A DNA stretch of 64,000 bases from Pinus tabuliformis (taxonomy: Eukaryota; Streptophyta; Pinopsida; Pinales; Pinaceae): NCBI GenBank assembly GCA_031772625.1, contig CM062816.1:631873269-631937268 (forward strand), written 5' to 3'. The position numbers and the translations under genes are program-made. Shown here in pieces: positions 57,081 to 64,000 of this stretch (positions are counted from its first letter, which is position 1; every line of letters starts with the position of its first letter). The notes under the pieces are model-generated. The model did not search any database, was not told the DNA's origin, and was given only the letters and a program-made list of their open reading frames with translations.

Positions 57081-59413
57081 GTTAATGGTCCAATGTTAAA
57101 ACATTACTTTGATCCTACTTATTAGGATTTATCATGATAATTAACATCTACATACTATATCCTTTGTATTGTTCTATTTTGGATTAGAAAGTGACTTGTT
57201 GGAGTTGAAGCCCGAAGAGAAGGCCCTAAGCTTCAGAAGTATCATTGTCATACATATAATAAAGCAGAAGGAAAAAGAGAATTGCAGAACACAGTCAAAG
57301 TCATTCAGAGGCCATCTGATCTACTGTTCTTGAATTTCCACCAGGGAAAGCCATCCCCAAGTGGAGCCACTATTAGGCCCCTATACCAATAGGTGTCATA
57401 TGTCATGATTGACTTGATAAGCTATGTCATATGTTCATACCTTTCCTTGTTGCGAAGGTTTTCCATATTTTCAAAAAATCAAAAAAATTTAAAAAATGTA
57501 AAGAGGGTATACCCTAAAAGAAAAATCAAAGGGTAAAAGAATAAAAAATGGTCAAAAAATGAAAGAGAATGAACCCCGAACAAAAGATACACCAGGAAAG
57601 TGTGTAAGTCTAGATGCCACTACTTTTTCACTTTATGTAATAAACAATTGTGTGCAACTTTTCATTTGTTCCACAATTCAATAATAGTCAAAGTTTTTAA
57701 ACTTGACTAATTCATTTTTCAATCTCACGTTGTAGAAATAAATAATAAATATCTAACCAAACAATATAATCTTGTGAGATAAGTAGATAGGTAGAGTAAA
57801 CAAAAGGAGCTCAATAGTTTAATCTGAGCCCTTTGATGTAATAAGTGCAGATTTAGATAGGCTTTGCCATATAAATGAAAAATAAGATTTGATAAGGGTT
57901 TGCCAGTCTAAGTGCACCCTAATAAAGAAGAAAAAATGCTAGGTTAAAGTAGGTAGGGTAGGTAGTTGATGTTGCAGAATCACATGTGATGAATAATGTC
58001 TCTAAATGTGTTAATCTTTCGCTTTCATCACAAGGCCAAGGCATACAGTACATTGAAAGCATCTCAAGCAAAGTAAAGTTAGAATAATTAACTCCCCTTC
58101 TCATTTTCCCTAATTATTCACTAATTTCACCTAAGTACTAAGATATTTGCTAAATTGGAGGGGCTCAGAGCATTTCTCTGACTTCTAGAGGGACCGGCCC
58201 CTCAACCCAATAATTTAAAACCCTAAGTACTTAAAACTATCATTAAATCATTATTCACCTTCATAAGTCTTATCCTAAGCAAAATCCTATTTTACTTAGG
58301 AAAATTACATAATATCCCATAAAAACCATTTTTTCACTTAAGCCCACGTTAATTAGACTCATAAAATGTTTTTATACTTGGCGCTTTTTTCATTGCATTA
58401 CCATATTAATTTTTAACTTATATTACATAATTCCCGCATAATGTTTACCCCTGCCCGTATTATTTAAACATATAAAAAACATTGAATTTCTATATATCCC
58501 ACCGATTGGTTAGTTATAACCATAATACATCATTAAATGAAATCAATTAGTTAAATAGTAACTAATTAACAACATTTACTTCCCTGCCACATTAATATGG
58601 GATAAATTAACCGTCATTGTTAATTAAGAACCTCCCCGACTTATCACACCACTCCCGATATAATTAAATTAACCCCTAATTATGTTGGGCCCGCCTTTGT
58701 TAAACCCCATCGTATTGCACCTCCTGCTAACCGTCTGATCATGTCCTCAGGATCTAACAACTATTATGGATATCGCGCAACCCTTTGTGATCGCGGGTTA
58801 GCACACGATCACAAAGCGATTTTTACACAACACCTTTGCCATGCATCATAAAATCTGTGGAATCACTGGCTCCCAGCTTGTTACCACCCATCCCCAAAAG
58901 TGGTGCGATATGAAACTGCTTACCGCCTTCCCACATACAAAAAAATGCCATATCACCTGCCACTGACATCATCCACTCGAAATCCAAAAACCCTCACCAA
59001 CCTTGACTTTGTAAATAAAACAAATAATGTCATTTTCACTGCTTCATACTGTAAGCCTGTGCTCCCATGCAAAGAATGTGTAGGTCATTGAGTTTGAAGT
59101 TTTTAGCTTCTAACCTTCTCAAAACTTGCAGCTGACGCAACCCAAAGCCTGTTAGCCACAACTAGTACCTAAATTTCACGGTTCAATCCTTGAACACAAG
59201 TATTTATCCAAATTCCCAACAAAACCCTGCAAGTTCTCATTTTCACTCTAATTTGACAGAAAAACACCCAAATTCATTACAATTCAGTCTTTGTTTTCAT
59301 CATATAAGTTCCAGACCCTCGGTTTTGCCCATTTTTCAAATAAAACCTAAAATTCCCTTTCTGAATCCATAAGAACCAGAACTGGAAACCACTGTGCCTT
59401 TGAATGTTGACCC
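57081..59413. other. Non-coding spacer after integrase
   Basis: About 2.3 kb without a supported gene. Holds an A-rich run (about 57470-57570), AT-rich spacer and a small GC-richer stretch at 58690-58830 with an inverted repeat. Probably the internal non-coding part of the same gypsy element, but it could hide the border of another insertion. Confidence 0.5.
58783..58816. repeat. Short perfect inverted repeat
   Basis: CTTTGTGATCG (58783-58793) and CGATCACAAAG (58806-58816) around a 12-base loop. It could fold as a hairpin; role unknown. Confidence 0.85.
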
Positions 59414-62400
59414 ATGAATGCTCCTCATAAAGATTTAGACTATCTACCTCTCGCAGATAAAGACTTTCAGATAAAATACCTAGCTACTGATAAAAATCAC
59501 CTCAAGGTCTTTTACCAAAGTAGAGATAACTACCTGAATGGCTCTGACATTCTAGGATTGTGGGAACCTAACCTTCCCATGTATTTTCTCCCCTCAGTCC
59601 ATGTTTTCCCTGATATAATTCATCAATTCCAAGCCAGTTATGACCCTAACTATAGAGCAATTATGTCCCCAAGCCAAACAATCCTCTTCCCAATAATTGT
59701 TGTATCCATCAATGAAATGTTGCAATTTCACCCTAGTCAAGCTCTCACTCCCATTTCCATTGGATATTTACTCAAGAAAACAACTCAATTATCCCAATCA
59801 AAACTGAATCACATCTGTCAGACATCATGTTAGAGAAACATCAGCCTAAGGGCCCACCTCCTTATTTGCAAACTTTCTTCACAAACATGGGAAGACTTAT
59901 TGTTGATATGATATCTTTAATCATGGGATTCAACACTAGTGAGTTTCTTCATGAGATAACCTTAGTGTTGTTGTCAATTTTTACTCCTAGATAGCCCCCT
60001 GCTATTAAATATAATTATGCCTCCTATATTGCTAATAATATTCATGACCGGTTCTTGAGACTAGAAAATGAAGGATTTTTCGAGTATACCACCTTCATAT
60101 ATCATCTCATGTTGTATTATCAATCAGAAAACTTCCCTTTCCCTATCATGAAACTTGATACCAAAGGAAATCCAAGGTCTGTCATCTTTTGGAGTCCCAT
60201 CTTCCATGCATCCTTAGATTCCCCTTACTCCTACAATGAGTTCATTGATCAGTTTGTTCATCCAACAAATACCTTATTGATAGGGATTTCCCCTCACAGA
60301 ATCAGTGGTGACATTAAAAGGATCCTACAACTCTCCAAGAAATATAGAATAGGTGATTGGTACATATACAAGAACCATACAGAAATCAGGATATATGGGT
60401 GTGAGCTCTGCCCTTTCAAGTTACCAAAATATGTTCCAATGAGACTGTTTGCATTGGAATATTTCAAACAAATGATAAATTCAGAATTGGTCCATTTTTA
60501 TAATTCCAAAAATAAAGCTCAACTAAGAATAAAAAATCAGTTAGGCCCTTTTGTCTGCAACACTAGGGAAGCATGGAGAGAAGCAGAGATAATTCTAGAA
60601 GATCACCTTAAATTACACAAAAGTTTTGGGTGGATGCCATATGACCCTAATAGCTTTATCTATGATAAAAGAATGAATCATAGACTATCACCATACATAC
60701 ACCATAGAATCCCAGAGATTCAACAATTTTCCAATATGGATGAATGGAGGCAAGGGACCCAACTAGAAACCGATAGTGAACTGGTCAATATAGAAAATAT
60801 TATGAGGGATCTTGTGAAAACACCTTACCTGGATTCTTTTGGACAGGTACGATTTCAATCTTCTTAGAGGTCAGGGATTAGTGCCTCTACATCTGAAACC
60901 TCTCAGCAGAATTCACAAGATAACAACATACCATTCATAGGAACATCCTAGGGAAAGGGGCCAGAGACTAGCACATAAGCCACAGAGCAATCTACAATGT
61001 CAAAATAGCTTGAAACTTCCAAGGAACAGGCCCAAATGCACACTTCTCCCACTTAGGGCAATGTGGGAGAACCTCTAATCTTGTAGAATCCTTTGAATGA
61101 GGAAAGGAATAAAAAGAGAGACAGGGAAGTAACTAGCCCTACCAGTGGACCCTCATAGTAGCCTGGTGCTAAAAGGCATAGGCTAAATCCCCTTTCAAAG
61201 GAGTAATTTTTTGAAGAAACTACTGATAGTCAAAGAAAAGAAGGTGTGGATAGTCATCAAACTTTCCTAGTAGGTGGGACATCTACTAGCTCACAAAGGT
61301 AGGAGCTGGAATGACAAAAAAGTGCAGAGGTATCATCTTTCAGGCCACCATGAAAAGAAACTTCAGATATCAAGAAGAAGTTTATAGAAATAAAAGCCAG
61401 AAATGATCCATTAAGGCTCTAGGTTTACAACCAATATTTGAAAATGGCTCCCACTAATCAAAACAGATTGATGTCAGCCGATGACATCAAGGAAGGTAAA
61501 ATGATAATGAGTTATTTCAAACCTAAAATGCAATAGCCTCAATTAGTAGGAGACTATCTTAGAACCAATTTTGAGGTCATGGCAAAGGACATTCATCCTT
61601 TGGACCAAATTGAGTTGCACAAACAAATAGGAGAGATGATTTATTCTACATTAATAGGTAAGGCTATGATGGCCCAAAAACTGGAAAATTCTTTGAATAA
61701 TACAACTGCTCAATTATAGTTGTAGAAAGCCTCCTCACAGGCCAAAGACAATAGAATAAAATCTTTAGAAGAATTGGTCATTGGGTTGGGTCATGATCTG
61801 AAAGATGTGAAGGCTACAGAAGAATTAATCAAAAAGAAAGATGAAGATATAGTTGCCTTAAGAAAGCAGCTAAAGCTGCCTCCTTTAAGACATTCACAGA
61901 AAGTTGAGATCATAAAGCCAAGGTCTGAAGAAGAACTAATGGATTTAGTCTTAAAACTTAATGAAAGACTAAACAAGACTGAGCAAGAACTAGAAAAATG
62001 ATTGAAGGAAAAGTAGGGAGAGTCGACCTCTCAGCCTCCTAATGTGATACCATTAGTCTCAACTACAGTCTCTTCAACCCTTGGAACAGCTCTAGCACCA
62101 AACATTCCAGCAACCATAGCTAAGGTAGTCACAAGAGCAACCATAGGAGCAGGTACAGGAAGAGGAGCAACATCAGCAAGGATTTCAAATCTAAGTACAA
62201 TAGAGATAATAAAATGAATGGAAGAGATGAAACTCAAAGTTTCAGAGCTAAAAAAGGTAAAATAACAATATGTTACCTAAGAATAGAGGTATGATCTCTC
62301 AAAGATAAATGTTTCAGAAAAAAAGAAGGGAAATTAAAGGATTAGAAAACAAGGTGAAATCATTAGAAAAAGATCTCACATTTAACAAGTCTCTGATAGA

Positions 62401-62902
62401 CATTAAGAAGATTCTATGGACCAACATCACTCAGTCAATAAATGATGTTTGGCCATCAATCCAAATAATTTTTGAGTAGAATGATTTGATAAAGGCAGCC
62501 CGAGAAGAGATTCAAAGGACAAGAGTAGAATTAGGGAAGATGCCTGAGGAAGCTACTAGGCTTATAAATTTTTTGAATAACAAGAATAATTACCAGCTTG
62601 AAGAATTGGGTATTGAAGATAGAACAGGGACTATTCTAGAAGTAAAAAGGGTATTAACTAAAAGGACTCTGATGCAAAACTTAGAAAGAAGATACCATGA
62701 CATGCAGGAAGAAATTAATGCTTTTATTGGGAAATTTGGTATTTTGCAGAGCAAAGGGCTACCTAGTCCTTTAGTTATTAATGACAAATTAATGAGGCAC
62801 ATAGATTATGTGGACAAATTGAATCAATATGTAGGCAATCATGCAAGTTCATCAACAAGTGCATTAGCATCAAAGGCACTGCCTACAGGCAGGGTTCTCT
62901 AG
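59414..62902 (+). pseudogene. Decayed extra ORF after integrase, unknown
   Basis: A long stretch of coding-like + strand sequence, in pieces. The first part (59414-60867) is a globular-looking region with YLPLADKDFQIKYLATD, IYKNHTEIRIYGCELCPF and WMPYDPNSFIYDKRMNH. The middle (60900-61500) is Ser/Thr/Lys-rich. The end (61500-62902) is strongly helical, with likely coiled coils (KDVKATEELIKKKDEDIVAL and the region at 62486-62902). I do not recognise the family, and see no clear membrane segment. It occupies the place where some plant elements carry an env-like ORF. Many breaks. Confidence 0.6.
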
Positions 62903-63036
62903 GACAGTCTAGAGAACCTGTTCTATATCGAGCATGAAATAAAACACTTGTTTCCAATTCAGCCTACCTTTTTCAGGTACACCAAAAATGATGAAACCCT
63001 CACAAAACTTCAAAAAACTAGAATACCATAGCCAAA

Positions 63037-63503
63037 TGGTGGGAAGAAATGTTAGAAATTTTGTAATTTATCCTTGGTAAAAGTTAAATTTTGATTTTAC
63101 TACAGTTAATGATGGTAAAGAGGATAAACAGAGATCAAACAGGTAAAGAGTATCAGAGCAAGATAAAGTGTGTCAGTAAGAAGATGAAAAGCATAGTAGC
63201 CAGCACAAAATTACATCAAAGACAACAAGCTGCCAAATTATAGGACCTGACTCCATCACACTCTCAATAATAGAGACAACAAACCATCAGTTTGCCTCTA
63301 TCTGCTACCTACAAGACCATCTGTCTCTATTTTCATGTAACATATAGTTAGTCATCTTAGAATATATCTCACTTTGTTATGAGATATTTTATTCTAAAGT
63401 TTTTGTATAAATACTCCCTCATTCAAAATATCGAGGGTGGATTCTTAGACATTGCTGTAAAACTAATTACTTTGGAATAAATTGTTCTTTGAAAAATATT
63501 ACA
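63037..63503 (+). repeat. Polypurine tract and probable 3' LTR
   Basis: GGTGGGAAGAAA (63038-63049) precedes TGTTAGAAATT at 63050. A TATA-like TATAAATAC lies at about 63405, and TATTACA at 63497-63503 is a fitting LTR end, giving about 454 bp. No 5' partner is present in the window, so the borders are provisional. Confidence 0.55.
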
Positions 63504-64000
63504 TGGCTCGCTGGATGAAGAATTAATACAAAGGATTTTTCATAAGATTCATGTGAAATACATTGGAAAAATAAGTATTTTATAACTCATGTGTTATTCT
63601 TCTCTTGTTTAAATATTTCAATTATGTTTCATATCTGAACACTAAAATGAAAAAGCTTGATTGAGAAAGTGCTTCAGTGCAATCTGTTTTCCTAGTTTAC
63701 TCATTTTGATCATTTATTAAAGAATTCTTAATTTCTCTTTAGTGATGATCATCCAAATTCCCTCTTCTCAAATCATGTGGAAGGATTCTTAATTTCCCTA
63801 CTTCCTCTTTGAGACCATCACATCCTATCAAGTTATCATTTGCTCCCTATTTTAGCTATCTTGCCTTGTGAAACCATCCTTTACCGAGAAACCAAATCCA
63901 GCTGAGCCATTTTCTGTTGACTCCGCTAGCTCGATGGCCTAAAATACTCAGTCGTACCCGTCTGCTATTGAATTTCACCACCAAATACAACCAAAATTCC
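63504..64000. other. Spacer at the window end
   Basis: No gene or repeat recognised. AT-rich, with CCTCTTT-type pyrimidine stretches. Confidence 0.45.

Larger units (their letters stand above)
51858..63503 (+). mobile_element. Long Ty3/gypsy fossil with extra RNase H and a 3' ORF
   Basis: An old Ty3/gypsy element on the + strand. Order: gag C-terminal part (51870-52870), protease (52960-53540), an RNase H-like domain (53640-54100), RT and RNase H (54321-55750), integrase (55825-57080), a 2.3-kb spacer, a long decayed reading frame (59414-62900), a polypurine tract and a probable 3' LTR (63050-63503). The 5' LTR and gag start are missing where it meets the copia fossil at about 51850. Many breaks. 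The extra RNase H suggests the Tat branch, but its place before RT is not the usual one. Confidence 0.85.

Noticed and set aside
63504-63520. TGGCTCGCTGG after the 63.05-kb LTR as a primer-binding site
   Set aside because: It fits no common tRNA end, and the purine tract before the LTR marks it as a 3' LTR.
1-64000. tRNA, rRNA or snRNA genes
   Set aside because: I looked for cloverleaf or conserved box sequences and found none that I can support.

Overview
The window reads as a gene-poor stretch of a large, AT-rich land-plant nuclear genome. The evidence is a plant-specific AP2/ERF-type gene (now broken), Ty1/copia and Ty3/gypsy LTR elements of plant type with plant primer-binding sites, nested insertions and long decayed spacers. 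A gymnosperm-like genome is my inference from this density and from the multi-knuckle gag types; no single feature proves it.

Layout. 1-3.2 kb: tandemly duplicated non-coding sequence and gene-free spacer. 3.2-5.6 kb (-): decayed Ty3/gypsy gag-protease fragment. 7.3-13.6 kb (-): an LTR element that encodes only a knuckle-protease reading frame. 13.6-18 kb: several direct duplications, microsatellites and a 327-bp near-perfect inverted repeat (15634-15960). 18.0-26.8 kb: the only host gene I can recognise, an AP2/ERF-domain gene. It is split inside its DNA-binding domain by a young, nearly whole Ty1/copia element (18679-24940, TSD TCCGA) and also carries two in-frame stops. 28.3-30.2 kb (-): decayed Ty3/gypsy integrase and 3' LTR. 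31.5-47.7 kb (+): a second copy of the knuckle-protease family, with LTRs and TSD AAGAG. Inside its 54-bp minisatellite sits a younger gag-only element on the opposite strand (36012-45601, TSD TCAAG, 1997-bp LTRs). 49.1-51.9 kb: remains of two copia elements in opposite orientations. 51.9-63.5 kb (+): an old Ty3/gypsy element with an RNase H placed before the reverse transcriptase and a long decayed reading frame after integrase.

How the parts relate. The two knuckle-protease copies (7.3-13.6 kb and 31.5-47.7 kb) share leader, short ORF, minisatellite tail and 3' tail, and both lack RT and integrase, so they look like a parasitic family that relies on other elements. The gag-only nested element is likewise non-autonomous; its gag knuckles resemble those of the 3.2-5.6 kb fragment. 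Relative ages by eye from LTR divergence: copia at 18.7 kb is youngest (about 2% in the first 260 bp), the nested element is next (a few percent), and its host element is clearly older (about a tenth of positions at the LTR start).

The least ordinary signal is an array of four stem-loops just past gag in the nested element (41428-41614). The inner hairpin and asymmetric internal loop are conserved, while the outer stems differ in sequence in every copy yet still pair. This looks like compensatory change acting on RNA structure.
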